Made by a program: the position numbers and the translations under genes | The notes under the pieces: model-generated | Databases searched by the model: none | Seen by the model: only the letters and a program-made list of their open reading frames with translations | What the model was told of the DNA's origin: nothing | Assembly: GCA_036244855.1 (NCBI GenBank) | Contig: BQKZ01000008.1 | Coordinates: 185,255-249,254, forward strand | Length of the DNA stretch: 64,000 nt | Origin: Temnopleurus reevesii | Lineage: Eukaryota; Echinodermata; Echinoidea; Temnopleuroida; Temnopleuridae | Direction of reading: 5' to 3' | Shown here: piece after piece, positions 1 to 11,427 of the stretch | Numbering within the stretch: the first letter of the stretch is position 1 | How the letters are laid out: each line of letters opens with the position of its first letter

Positions 1-700
1 TATCAGAATCATTATAATCCTTCACCTCAACTAATCCTATGACTAATATTCATCATGATCTTTATTGTGATAGTATCATCATCATTATTATCATTTCCAT
101 CTTCCTCATACACCCTAATAATTGATAACTTATTGTCATAATTGTAATCATCCTTGAACTTTGATCATCATGATCATCATTAACAACAGCATCAGCAGCA
201 ACATTATTGCAATCACCATCCATCATTATGAATATCTCTTCACTATTTCCAGTATTTTTCACTTCACAATCACTATCCCTATTACTCCATCATCCCTGAC
301 CATCATAATCATAATCACAATCTTCATGACCCTCATCCTCACAATCTACATGATCTTCACACCTCAGCTATCATCATCATTATCATCACATACCATTACA
401 ATTTCAACCATAATCATTGCTCCATCTTGATTTTCCTGATCATCATTAACAATAACTATGGCACCGCAGATATAATAACCATTATCATCACATACCATTA
501 TAATTTCAACCATCATCATCGCTCTATCTTGACTTTCCTCATCATCCTTCTTCTCATCATCCCCATAATCATTACACAGCTTTCATTTTTAAGTATTTTC
601 ACCATCCTAATCTCTCTTTCATTTCTTTCATTCCTCTTTCATCTCTTTCCTCTCTCCCATCTCTTTCTTCTCTCTCATCTCTTTCATCTCTCCCACTCAC
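1..700. repeat. TCATC/ATCATC-rich low-complexity intron with internal duplications
   Basis: This stretch is dominated by degenerate TCATCATTATCATC triplets and, from 590 to 695, TCTCTTTCATCTC repeats. A roughly 70-bp block (around 371-440) recurs around 484-550. The block from about 276 to 700 parallels about 962-1216 in the same order (ATCTACATGATCTTCA, TCATCACAT, TTGATTTTCCT, CATAATCATTA-ACAG), so it is the intronic half of the exon duplication. Open frames here are low-complexity Ile/Ser/Thr/His strings and not genes. Confidence 0.75.
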
Positions 701-811
701 CTGTGCCACTCGATTCCCCATCATCTGCGCCGCATCCCGGACCGGCTTGAGAATCTTTTTGGTGACGGCGGAAGAGTTAGAGATTTCGCAGTGGAGCTTG
801 TGAAAGCCAGT
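701..811 (-). pseudogene. Diverged partial copy of the ERG pre-S1 exon
   Basis: About 110 bp resembles the last 36 codons of the exon at 1217-1446 at a constant offset of 516 bp. It reads FHKLH then SNSSAVTKKILKPVRDAAQM and MGNRVAQ, followed by the same CACAG|GTGAGT donor. There is no stop, and the frame stays open upstream to about 853. By eye I count roughly 8 amino-acid-changing codons and 6 silent ones. The upstream half of the exon, including SDSDLARYR and the acceptor, is absent. The only nearby AGs (for example the GCAG at 851) lack a convincing pyrimidine tract and do not give the phase-1 entry needed to join the exon ending at 5275. A decaying duplicate is most likely; use as an extra alternative exon cannot be excluded. 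Confidence 0.7.
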
Positions 812-1216
812 GTGGTTACAGTTGTCACAATTGCTCTCACTTTTATTCAGCTGCTACATTATTCACATTTTAATTTTGAACTCATAAATATTCTGGAAAG
901 ATAAGCAACTCTGCAACACTATTAGAATTGACTATCACTTCACCAAAAATATCATTATTACTATATTATCCCTAACTATCAGAATCATCTTCATCCTCAC
1001 TATCTACATGATCTTCATGCAGCAGCTCATCATTATTATCATCACATCACATTATCCTTCTTGATTTTCCTCATCACATGCCATCATCATTATTATCATT
1101 ATTGTTCTCCTCATCATCTCCATAAGCATTAAACAGCGTTCATGAGTATCCTCACCATCTCGTTCATCACTTTCATCTGTTTCTTCTCTCTCATCTCTTT
1201 CATCTCTTCCACTCAC

Positions 1217-1446
1217 CTGTGTCACTCGATTCCCCATCACCTGCGTCGCATCTCGGACCGGCTTAAGAATCTTCTTGGTGACGGCAGAGGAGTTGGAGTC
1301 TTCGCGCTGGAGCTCGTGAAGGCCACTTTCTAAGGGATGCTCATCTAGGCTACGAAGGCTGTGCGTGGACACGTCCTTCCGCAGCACCCGGTATCTCGCC
1401 AAGTCCGAGTCGGAAGCTGCAGAGGGCAGGTTCTTTGCAAAGTTTC
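1217..1446 (-). CDS. KCNH2/6/7-like (erg): ERG-type K+ channel, exon ending in the conserved VTQ just before S1
   Basis: This exon is read from 1446 to 1217 (230 bp). The acceptor is GGTATTTCCAG and the donor CACAG|GTGAGT. It enters in phase 1 (Gly-Asn-Phe) and leaves in phase 0. LPSAASDSDLARYR matches vertebrate ERG LNSTSDSDLVRYR, and the end (KKILKPVRDATQ, GNRVTQ) matches APKIKERTHNVTEKVTQ. From memory, the vertebrate KCNH2 exon 5/6 boundary falls after the same Gln, so this intron position appears conserved. The next exon should start the S1 helix and must lie below position 1. A diverged copy of the 3' half of this exon plus intron lies at 701-811. Confidence 0.92.
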
Positions 1447-2992
1447 CTGGAAATACCAAAGATTTTCTTATTTTAACCCTTTCTGTGTTGCATTCATTAT
1501 GAAGGTAGGGATTACATAGCCCGAGCCACTAGCCACTAAAAAGTACATCCTGGCTATTGCGTATTTTGGAGTTTACACACAAGAGAACACTTCCCATATG
1601 GAAAAAAATGTGAACAAAACCACTTCCGTGTTAAACTTTTAAATCTAACTTCACATTTAGATAAATTGAATTAGAAATTTAAATTCTAACTCTGTCTATC
1701 TTCGCATGAAAGATATCTTTTTTCTCAAGGATATGTCAAGATATTGGGGAAATTAGGGGAGAAGAAATTGTTTTTCCCCTTTTAATTCTATCGTTGTGTA
1801 GTGTGATTGATATTCTGATCATTGGGATAAAAGTAATCCTCACCATAAATAGACAGTCTGAAACCTATTCAATATAATGTTAGAAATATCATTAACATTT
1901 GAAGAGAGTTAATCAGTTGTATCTGTCTCACGATGAATATCTTTTTATCAAATATTAATAACCCAAGATAAATTTAGTTGAATTACTTCAGGGTACAATA
2001 ATTTAAATGGCTTAAATCAGCACTATCATTTATGTTTATGTTTACCCATAATCATTTACTACAAATTCAATGTACTCTTAGCTATACATGGACACCAAAC
2101 TGTGAAAATGACAACCTGTCAATTCCGCCATTTTTCATTGAAATGTTCCTTTTGGTGATAATTAGAATTTAAAAACCACCTGCGTACAACATCAAATTTA
2201 CCTACAGAACATTTTTTTCAAAACATTAAGGGTTTTATGATACTGCATGATATTGTCAAAACTACTCACAACTTTAAAGTAAAGATATAGGAAAAATAAG
2301 CAAACAGGCTCTCATTTGATATGTCTGCCATTAATTATGTATAGATTATATGTGTTCATACACTAGCAAATTCCCTTTGAATGGTCATTAAAGAGAAGCT
2401 TTACATAGAAAGCATCTGTTTACGAACGAAAATTGCCACTTTCTATAATTACATGGTCATTAGATATCACCATATTGATCTGAAAACATCCTTCATCATC
2501 CATCACTTCCTAATCTAGCAGACATTTGAAAGAAGTGATGCTGCACTAATTTGTCCAGCATTGTTTTTTGTTGACTAGATCTGTAGTGATGCACAGCGGA
2601 GGCCGAGAGACTCGATATAGACTGACGCTGGGAGTATTTTTGACGAGGCACTGGGTTGTGACATCCCATTAGCAAACAGGGTGGCACTAGTTGGCATTTG
2701 ATGAGAATTTGACACAAAATGTGTTGAAACATAGACAAGCATAGCATTTGAGGCATTATTCTCAGGAACAATGCGGGGGTGTTTGTAACAAATGGTAATG
2801 GCTGAAATCTGTAAAAGAAATGTTTTATCTTCCCTTCTACCTACCAATTTCCCAAACATAAGCACCCCCCACACACACACACACACATATATATAAAATG
2901 TTGGGTTTCTTTTTGTTGAAATTGCTGAATAAGTAGTAATAATAAACATACAAAGACACACAAAAAAAAATATACTCAACCACAATTAATTT

Positions 2993-3430
2993 CTCTCTCC
3001 CTTTCTGTCAATATTTCAATTCCCCTATTTTCTGTACCCATTTTTACCCCTCCCTAAAACATCTGTTCTTCCTTGATGCCTCTCCTTCAATCACTTCTCT
3101 AACCAAGCTCTCTTTCTACAATTTTCTTCTCACTCTACATCCCTTCTTTGATATCCTTCCCTTCTGTTGCTCCCTTCCTCCATTCATCCCTCCTCCCACA
3201 CTCCTTCTGTCAATCCCTTACTCAAGATTCTTTCAAAGAACTAATTGTTATCCTCTAGTTCCCGCAGCTTCTATCTGTTCCTTCCATCCAACTTTACTTT
3301 ATCCTCCTCATCCCTTCCGTTCTACCTTTCCCTTCCCTATCCGTCCCTATTTTTCTCTTCTTACCCAATTCCCACTTTCTCCCCATACTTTCCTCCTTCC
3401 ATTAATCTTTCTATCCATCCCTTAAACACT
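2993..3430. repeat. Pyrimidine-rich tract (TCCC/CTTCC-rich)
   Basis: About 440 bp is biased to C and T on the plus strand, with many CTTCCC, TCCCTC and ATCCCTT words. The 64-codon frame at 3245 is a Ser/Leu/Pro/Phe low-complexity translation of this tract. On the transcribed (minus) strand it is purine-rich. Confidence 0.7.
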
Positions 3431-3489
3431 CCTAAGTAATGAAAATAATAACATGTTGGATCTATGTAGTATTATGTCTATGATTGTTC

Positions 3490-3645
3490 TAATAAAGCGG
3501 TTCGCTTCCGACATCATTTCATAGTCCCTTGATGACAATTCAAGCCTAGTATAAGCGTAACCATACAGGCACATTCATGATCAGATATACTGCTGTCTCC
3601 TATTGTTCCCCAATTGCACTCGGGTAGAGTGCAGCTCTTTGGATA
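3490..3645 (-). mobile_element. SINE relic (minus orientation)
   Basis: AGCGGTTCGCTTCCGACATC, GACAATTCAAGCCTAG, CTGCTGTCTCCTATTG and GGGTAGAGTGCAG align in order with the better-preserved copy at 40296-40520. The degenerate core is truncated, and no A/T-triplet tail or flanking duplication is visible. Confidence 0.55.
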
Positions 3646-4434
3646 GACTTCTTTTCGTTGTTACCTCCCTCATTCCCTCCATCATTCCTTTCTGACTTCA
3701 CCCCTTCCCTTCTCTATCTCTCCCTTGCCTTCCCCTCCAGCAGAATGACTTTAATAAATCAGCATTTTTCATGCAATATATCTGATTGGTTACGCTACAC
3801 TGGCACACTCGAAGCTCATTTAAGCACCAACAATATGAGGAAAAACCCATAGTTTCTATACCCTTCATGTCTTTACACGCACTTCAGAATTGCATCAATA
3901 TGCAGATTGCTTTTCTAGCACTCCTGATAACGATATTGCCTACTCTTCTAATTGCATTTTAACCCTTATCAAGCCAGACAGACTTGCCTTCAGGCGAAAG
4001 CTATTGCACTACATAATACTTTGCTATGATATATGTAATATCATTTCATTCTTCTGATGTATTATATTATATTATTTCATCATTCTAGTGTTGTTAACTA
4101 TACTTTCTAGTATCAACCAGCAATTCAGTATTTGCGATTTCTATGAGATCTTATGTTGTTGTTCTGGCAAATGTGATTTTCAGCATGACATTTATATAAA
4201 TATGTCAAAGGTCCCCAAGCCAAGGAATATCCAATTCTTTCCAAGATTACCTTATCTGGACAAATTTAATATATGGAGATTAGTGTTTAATCCACAGTTC
4301 AAAAGTTAGTTCAAACAAGACTTAGATTGGAATATTCATATTCTAATTGGATTGATATATCTTTTCCTTTCATTATAACCACTTGGGGTTACTCAGGGGA
4401 TAACACACTGAAAAACAGGGTGCTAATCAAATGC

Positions 4435-4505
4435 ATTACGTACTGAACTCTGTAATTCCAATAGACTTTGTGAAGGGACTTTAGGTTCCAGTAGTCATTG
4501 GGTGA
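4435..4505. mobile_element. Small inverted-repeat relic, copy of 42804-42879
   Basis: TACTGAACTCTGTAATTCCA, ATAGACTTTGTGAAGGGACT and TTCCAGTAGTCATTGGGT match the element at 42804-42879 in order. In the better copy the two ends are inverted repeats (ACCCATTGACTACTG / CAGTAGTAAATGGGT). Confidence 0.6.
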
Positions 4506-5080
4506 ACACAAACTATGAATCCATATGGTGTAACACTAGAAATTTAAGAACAGAATGAGCTGAACTAAGTACGCTCTGATAGTGCTATTCCTTACTGCAT
4601 TTGGATGTCAGAAATAATACAATTCATTCCACGTTGGGTTTATATGGAGTCTGTAGCTGGTGTTGTTGTAGCACCTTTTGTGGTGTTCACAATATAAACA
4701 CAGGATCGATGATGGAAGACATTGTCACACTTTAAGGTTGATCTATTTCAAAAATTCTAAAATCAAGCTCTGTGATCTATGTTATTATATTCAGATTGAT
4801 TAAAAGATAAAAACAAATGCAAAAAGAAAGGAAATTATACAGGCACTAGTAAGATATCTATGAAAATTTGTGAAAAGCGTTCACTATCGGTTTATTATTG
4901 CACAGTATGCCTACCTAGGTGATATTTTACTTTTTTCCGCACTAAACATTGATTTTGAAGCCTAGTATTTTTACAGCCTAGTTTATGTACACCATCAACC
5001 ATTTAAGTAGCATTTAAAATCTGGCGGTTGAGAGTTTTTCAAACACAATAATTTCTAAAGAATATCTTTAATGTGTAAAC

Positions 5081-5257
5081 AACACGATATAAACTATTTT
5101 CGAAAAGTTAAGTCGAACGCAATTTCAATGATTCTTTGTAATGCTATTGAAATCGGAACCGACCTGTCATTGTTATGTCCGCACAGTTGAATACAAGCTT
5201 TACGGGTCTATTGTCTCCGTTCGACTTGACTTCTCAAAAAAAAGTTTATATCGTGTT
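5081..5257. mobile_element. MITE-like element, AACACGATATAAACT family, copy 1
   Basis: The termini AACACGATATAAACTATTTT and AAAGTTTATATCGTGTT are inverted repeats. The inner arms AAGTCGAACG / CGTTCGACTT also pair. The internal part matches the copy at 12593-12784 in reverse orientation. The right end is 17 bp from the donor of the exon at 5275-5471. Confidence 0.75.
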
Positions 5258-5274
5258 AAACATAATCATCTTAC

Positions 5275-5471
5275 CAAGGTCACTTAGGTAGGAGTTTCGC
5301 ATCTTCTTCGTCCCGATGCTATCCGTGGTCTCGAGAGACGACGCTCGACGGATGCTGACTCCGCTCTGAGCCGTCTGATTGGACCACGTCTTGGCCACCG
5401 GGGAGTGTTTAGGGAAGATGTTGTTCACGGTGAGACTCGTCTCGTGTTCGGCAGCGTCACGAATTGAGTCT
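5275..5471 (-). CDS. KCNH2/6/7-like (erg): ERG-type K+ channel, linker exon with RRASS motif
   Basis: This exon is read from 5471 to 5275 (197 bp). The acceptor is CTTACCTTTACAG and the donor CCTTG|GTAAGA. The first base completes Arg with the preceding exon, giving LQL-R-DSIRDAAEH. The exon ends in phase 1 with the G of a Gly codon completed by the next exon. The central SGVSIRRASSLETTDSI resembles the vertebrate ERG linker CASVRRASSADDIEAM, including the basophilic-kinase-like RRASS, a plausible phosphorylation site (inference). The rest (NNIFPKHSPVAKTWSNQ, KKMRNSYLSDLG) has no motif I recognise. A short inverted-repeat transposon begins only 17 bp beyond the donor in the following intron. 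Confidence 0.9.
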
Positions 5472-6318
5472 CTGTAAAGGTAAGATGGGAAAATGATGTA
5501 AAATTAAACTCAAAACAGGTGAAAAGCACTTCTTAGTAGCTGCTTTAAAATTCTGAAACAGTATTCCTCTTGCAATACGGCAACTTCAAACTCTGCCATG
5601 TTCAAAAAATATACTAATAGTTACATGTACCACAGATATCTAATTGTTTTCACTTGTGTTATATTAGATCATAAAGCCCTTTGGCACTTTTTGTTTTTAG
5701 CACTATATAAATAATCTGTATCATTATTATCAAAGATGATAAGTTTTAATACACCCTATGCAAAATATGTTAGGGATCACTTCAGAATGGTCCCGCTATT
5801 CATGATGTATATTGGAGCGAGGTACATTATTAAATCACTGAAATCACTCATGGGTGAAATTGATTGCAATATGTTTGACAACATTCAAAGCTGTTGAATT
5901 TGGTAATTTTTAGATGTATGAAACCTTTATTACAATTTTATATATAATATACAGATTCAAGAGTGATCCTTATCTTATTTTGAGTATTGTACATAACTAA
6001 TTTAAAAAGAAATATATACAGTTATCCATGATTGTGTGGTTGTCTTGAATATTGAATGAGTATGCTATTTGACTAGACCACTTCAGCATGTAATTGCAAA
6101 GCATAATTGTTTGCAACAACACATGACATAGCTGATCTATATCATGAAAATGTGCAATGGCATGCTTATTGCACCGTTGCTATGTGTCAAAGTGAAACGA
6201 AAGAATCATTAAAATTTAACATAAACTGATTGAATCAGGCATTGTGATATAAATTTATTGGATCTAGATTAACCACTGTATAAACAATTTTGTTAAATTC
6301 ATAACTTTTAACTAAATG
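5472..6318. other. Intron sequence with nothing recognisable
   Basis: AT-rich intron between the exons at 5471 and 7739. I saw no exon, RNA gene or clear inverted repeat here. Confidence 0.5.
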
Positions 6319-6593
6319 GCCCGTATTCCGATAGCGAGGTTTAAGTTAACCCTGGTTTAAATATGTGGTTTAAGTATGGGAAGCCAAAAGAGGCTTGAAT
6401 CTATAACATTCGATGTTTAATTTACCAGCACAATTGGCACTCATAGTATTCAAAACTGTCTCGAATTAAAAACTTCAATAGTTTTCTACATTATTAAAGA
6501 ATGGGAAAATATAGCAGATAACATAATATCTATACATTGTAAATAAAGTTTTGGCACTTTTGGAAACTTAAACCTCGCTATCAGAATACGGGC
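6319..6593. mobile_element. MITE-like element with GCCCGTATTC termini and 5-bp flanking duplication
   Basis: The left end GCCCGTATTCCGATAGCGAG and the right end, read on the minus strand, GCCCGTATTCTGATAGCGAG are near-identical inverted repeats of about 29 bp continuing into GTTTAAGTT. AAATG directly flanks both ends (6314-6318, 6594-6598). No transposase frame is present. A short relic of the same end (GGCCCGTATTATGATATC) occurs near 21202. Confidence 0.75.
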
Positions 6594-6689
6594 AAATGGG
6601 TTAATTTATTGGTAAATCAATATGTAAACGAGTGAAAGAGGGGGGCTGGTGTAGACACCCCGTGGATAGGGGGGGGGGCTATTTACATG

Positions 6690-6790
6690 TAAGAGAGAGG
6701 CATTCATTGCCTAAATCACAAGTTAATCTGACTGTTTTGAACCCAGGACCTACCAGTGAACAGACAACTGCACTACAACATAACTTGTAT
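6690..6790 (-). mobile_element. Possible tRNA-derived SINE head (minus strand)
   Basis: On the minus strand the order TGTTGTAGTGCAGTTGTCTG then GGTAGGTCCTGGGTTCAAAA looks like a tRNA-type D-arm/B-box region (GGTTCAAA). A body and tail are not evident, so this may be a 3'-truncated copy. Confidence 0.4.
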
Positions 6791-7738
6791 GACACCTATA
6801 TCTTTATACCCCTAGACTTGCAGACGTAAACACACTTCAGGTGCCAACTCAATTTCAAACAAACTTCATCATAGATATCAACTAGGGGATTGAGTTTCTG
6901 AAGTGCGAAAGGTATTACCATTTCACAAATTTGTCACCTATTTGAGATGAAGTTTCTCTCAATTATTGATGGATTCTTAGAAACTTGGTTCATGACCTAC
7001 AGGAAAGGTAGTTCAAGGAACAATTTATAATTCATATTTGGAATAGATTACACCTTCCCTTCATAATCTAGGAAGCAACCAAACTTGCATAAATACATTG
7101 TTATCATAGGGAGACAGTCTTATTCTCATAAGTGGTTCGAGTACTATAGTGTACCTTTTAAATTTTAACCTGTGCCACTTCTTTTAATAACGATACATGA
7201 GTTGAACTTTTTTTATAATTTTGAGAATAATAAAATTTGTGATATTTATAAATAGAAAAATGCATGCAACTGTTGGAAATACAAAAATACAACTAACAGC
7301 TACATTTTTTACACTGTGCCTACTACCTACTGGCCACCCCCCCCCCCCTTAACACTAGAAATAAAGGATGATTTTTTTTACTCAACCCCTTCAACAAAAC
7401 ATCTTCGATGCCCATCTGCTGCAGAAATTATCCCCCACAATCACATAAATGCCACTGATTCTCGAATATTGTTAAAAGGATCTTTTGTTTGTAAATTCAT
7501 TTTTACTTCAAATATGAATGACCAAGCATAATTTATCATGCTTTCTCTCATGAGAAATCAATCTGAAGCTCTTCCGTTCCAAGCTATCCCGTCAAATTCA
7601 AAGCTATTCCGTTGAATTCAAAGCTATTCCATTCAATGACTTGGCTATTCATAATGCAATCAATATTCACATAACCATTCCAAAATGGTTGGCATCTCTG
7701 CACTTAGCAAGTCCACAGAATTCAGACTAAAATCCTAC
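6791..7738. other. Intron sequence with a short tandem repeat near 7575-7635
   Basis: Mostly featureless AT-rich intron. A C11-type homopolymer sits near 7337. At about 7575-7635 the unit TTCAAAGCTATTCCGT recurs about three times with slight changes. No exon was recognised. Confidence 0.5.
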
Positions 7739-8066
7739 CTCAGTTGAAGAGAATCTGTGCTGTGTTTCAAGCACAGGTCCCCTCTGTCGCCCCCAGAGAA
7801 CGAATCCGAATGCATCGACTTCGTTGACTGGGTAGACGACGTGGGCAGGTCGGTGTTCGACGGGACCTCCTTGAGACTCAGCAGCGGCATCGAGCTCTCG
7901 GGTTCCGTCGTCGTCGAGGAGGACCCCGCCCCTTGGCTCAGGCCATTGACGGCACCCTCTTGGTTGTCCTTGTCTCCCTCTGCCTCTGGCGGGACGTTGG
8001 CCGGAGCGGCGCTGTCTCGCTGACGATAGATCTGGGGCAGCTTCAGGCGGAATGTCCGATGGTTGT
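7739..8066 (-). CDS. KCNH2/6/7-like (erg): ERG-type K+ channel, exon with the TFRLKLP segment and Ser-rich linker
   Basis: This exon is read from 8066 to 7739 (328 bp), between acceptor ATGATCACAG and donor CTGAG|GTAGG. It enters in phase 1, and its first two bases complete an Asn codon with the previous exon, giving RRGR-N-NHRTFRLKLP. The HRTFRLKLP block is the diagnostic match to vertebrate ERG (AKTFRLKLP just after the PAS domain). The rest is a poorly conserved cytoplasmic linker rich in Ser, Thr, Pro and acidic residues, as in other ERG channels. It is open throughout and its GC content is clearly above the flanking introns. It leaves in phase 2 (AG|), which the next exon completes as Arg. 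In vertebrate KCNH2 the matching region is one long exon 4; here it is split in two. An open frame on the opposite strand (7757-8023) is a shadow. Confidence 0.9.
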
Positions 8067-9122
8067 CTGTGATCATTGAATCAGAAAACACCAAACAGTA
8101 TGAAACTCAATCCATGCCTAGTTGTACAATTTTGTTTTCATTTTCTTATCCAGCTATATTTAAAGCTACAGGGGACTGTAAGAGCAGGTTAAAATGGATG
8201 CCCAGATAAACTATTAGCTCTTTCCTAATGTTTGATTTATTTGTAATGTAGTTTCCCTTACTTTCTTTTCAATTTGTAGTTAAATACTTACTGTGAATGA
8301 AGAGTCTAGTTGATCTAAAAATACATTTGTAGATTACATATTCCATTAATGGGATAAGACATGAATTATTGGTGCATCTGGCCATCCATATTATGCAACT
8401 CTTAAAATCATTTGAAACTTCAACTATAACTTAATAAAACAAATCTCCCTAACATTTCTCCACCCAAACAGAACTATTCCTTCCAGACAAAGGATCTGGA
8501 TCAAAATTGTGTTTGAGCTTCCATTCTAGTTATTAATTCAACTTTGAAATAATAATAATCAATAATAATAATAATAATAATAATTAATGAATTAATATCA
8601 ATCCTTGCCTAGATATATGATGGGAAAGACCGAGACCATATATACCAACATGGTTAGCCAAGTAAAGATCCATGAAAAATAGTTTGTGATAATAGAAACC
8701 TTTGTAGAAGTATATTTGCGATGTATTTATTTAAGCCCTTAATAATATATTACAATCACAATCCTTTAGATTGAAGAAAGATTGCTGTAAGCGACCAATG
8801 TAAAATTCATATTGTATACTAAATCTATAAAAGTCTCCATTTCAATTGGATTGGGATTGGTCACTGACTCTCATCTATCATATTTGGGGTTTTGTTTCAA
8901 TCCAACGAATTTGAGTGTTTTATTGGGGTAGCCCAATTGATCATGTGAATATATAAGACCTTTGATGTGAATAAGGAAAAATGCTCATCATAATCATTTA
9001 GTTTATACATCATCCTTTTTAGCTACATGCTCTATTTAGTTCAATATTTATTAATGTATATATGTGCATATATTTTGTTTGTTTGTTGGTTTAAGTGTAT
9101 AAGTGCATGAATTAATGTATAG
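8067..9122. other. Intron sequence with an (AAT)n microsatellite
   Basis: AT-rich intron with AATAATAATAATAATAAT near 8549-8585. No conserved peptide or RNA structure was seen. Confidence 0.5.
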
Positions 9123-9301
9123 TACAGTCTAACCTCGTTATAACGAGGTCGTTGGGACCAGAGGAATCACCTCTTTATATTGAAACCTTGTTATATCAGG
9201 ATCAAAATACAATATAATACAAAGAGATTGGACTAGGAAAATTACTTTGTTATAACGAGAGCTCGTTATATCAGTGCTCTTTATAACGAGGTTTGACTGT
9301 A
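9123..9301. mobile_element. TA-flanked pogo/Tigger-like MITE, copy 1
   Basis: The element CAGTCTAACCTCGTTATAAC ... CGAGGTTTGACTG sits between TA dinucleotides (9123-9124, 9300-9301), with extra internal inverted copies of CTCGTTATAACGAG. TA targets and CAGT-type termini fit the Tc1/mariner-pogo group. The shared internal words AATACAATATAATACAAAGA tie it to 16148-16415. No transposase is present. Confidence 0.75.
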
Positions 9302-11427
9302 TAGATAAACTACATAATGACGATAAATAATGAGTTATCAATATGATCATGGATATAGCAAACATCATGTTAACACAAAAAGTGTGTTCAGTAAGTATGT
9401 TTTAAGGAGAAAATATTTTGAATCACTAGCTGAGCATTCTGTTATATATTGCGTGTATTATTCATAAATAAATTTACGAATCATATGTGGATAATTGCAG
9501 GGCTTATGCAAATATCAATCAGTTGATACTTACTGTGTTGAGAAAATACTCTTCTTACAACTACTTGCTATCATACTCATACAATTACCACAACAACTAC
9601 TGCTACATATACATAAAATACTAATTCTACTCTAGATCCTACTGCTACTACTACTTATACAAGTAATATAATAACTACTTATAATATTACAGAAGTCTAT
9701 TAAAACCTATACCTGGGACTTCCTACTAAATATTGCTATCTCAACTAATATGCCACTATATAATGTCAGCTGGATTATATATCATAATGATTATCAATAT
9801 ATTTTGCCCAACAGTAATACCTTTCCTGCATGCTAACATTAATAAAAAAGAAGATAAACTTTCAAAGTCATTCATATACCAGTTGTTATTATAAATCATA
9901 ATCATGACAATCTAGTTTTCTATCTAGATTTTTCGCTTCCATATGAGTCAGAGACTCCAGATGTTTTCCTAGTCTGGTTGAAAGCGAACATCCCATATGA
10001 ATAAGATGTACTTTGTTAAATGTTTGGAAGTTCTAAAACCCCAAATTTTGACTATGTCTGTCCTGTTATTGTATTTTGCACTACTCATTCAAAATCATAA
10101 TCAGTCTGATAAAACGTACAACTCTTCTTTTGTCTATTCTCTACAAATTCTGAAAATGAAATAAATAATAAATTTGATTATACTTTGAAGCAATATGCCA
10201 AGGGGTATACTCTAAATATCATAGGGTAGCAATAGGTGAAAGCTTGGATTATAATGATAGATATACTTTTCAGACTTAACTTCTACACTATATACTTTCT
10301 AGGAATAATAAGTGAAAATTTTCAGTCGGCAAAGAGTGAATTTCAGAAAAGGTGAAATAGAGTCCATTTTGTGTTTTTAAATGAGTCACTTGATGAATTT
10401 TATTTGTTGTCAAGAGGGTCGCTGATAGATATTACAGACTGTTTTACTCCAAATTCACTCAAATTTCTTATTTCAACCTTCTCTGAGATTCACTATAACA
10501 CAGATATTTCCACTTAATATTTTTAGAGATGACAATTTGCAGGATAAGCTGTCTGTAAATCTGGCAACAGTATATTTGGATGATATCAGGGTTGGTGGAG
10601 CAGGAACGTTTTCATCACACCAAGTTTTAGAGTAAAAATCTATTTTTTGTGGATAATACCTTCCTCGGCCAAAACTATGTAATAAAAAGATTTGCTTTGG
10701 TACACTAACTGCCAAGGGTCTTTACATGAAGCTACTACTTACTGACATTATATGAAGCAGCATGAATAAGGAAGGGTTTTCAGCAAACTCGTTGCTATGT
10801 CAGCCTCTTACATTTATTTACGCCATTTTGTGGTTGCGGAGGCATTGGTATGGTATTATACACTATCGGATAGAGTAATACAAAATAATGGTTACTTGGT
10901 AGCAGTACAGCATTTTCATTTTACCTATTAGCAATACATAAGCTTCACCGTGTACAGCTTTGCGCAAGAAAATATGCCATATAAATTCAGTAAATGTACC
11001 TTCACCATCTTTAAATTGCTAAATGTTATGTATACTGTTTCAAACTGTAACAGATCTGTTTTCAGAACAATATAGGTCGTCCATGATTGCATTATTAGTT
11101 GATACTCTTTCTTTAAAAAAGCACATGCTAGAAATACACAAGGTGTGTGTTTCAATAAGCTAGGTATAGATCAAAACATGAATCTACGAACAACTGGTGA
11201 CCATTTCTTTTGTGAGATTCAGCTCCAGTGTTTATAGACTGTGAGAAAGGGTCACCATTAATTCACGAGTAAAATCTACGCACAGCTTTATGACACACAA
11301 CCAAAATCTGCATTAATTTTCAAAACCCACCTTTTGCACGACTATAGAAACTAAAATGTAAAACATCTGAAAACGTGATAGCAATAACAATGTGGTTTCT
11401 ATCCTTGGAAGATATTTGAGTCAGCTG
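9302..11427. other. Intron sequence with nothing recognisable
   Basis: AT-rich, with a CTACTA-rich patch at 9590-9660. Open frames at 10473 and 10928 lack splice signals, compositional bias or family similarity. Confidence 0.5.

Larger units (their letters stand above)
1447..5080. other. Intron of the ERG gene, mostly unremarkable
   Basis: This is AT-rich intron. It holds a short match (about 1903-1945) to one arm of the large palindrome at 41349, a (CA)n tract near 2871-2887, a strongly pyrimidine-rich stretch (2993-3430), a SINE relic (3490-3645) and a small inverted-repeat relic (4435-4505). A locally GC-richer stretch at 2590-2700 gave no recognisable exon on either strand. Confidence 0.6.

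Noticed and set aside
427..750. 107-codon plus frame, Ile/His/Leu-rich
   Set aside because: Translation of TCATC/TCTCTTTCATC repeats; overlaps the exon copy on the other strand.
2496..2985. Overlapping minus frames with Ser-rich stretches (YSQRQSISSLSASAV) between two ERG exons
   Set aside because: Tempting as an extra linker exon, but I found no acceptor/donor pair keeping phase 1 to phase 1, and no match to known ERG sequence.
7757..8023. 88-codon plus-strand frame opposite the TFRLKLP exon
   Set aside because: It is the antisense of a well-supported ERG exon and has no family similarity.
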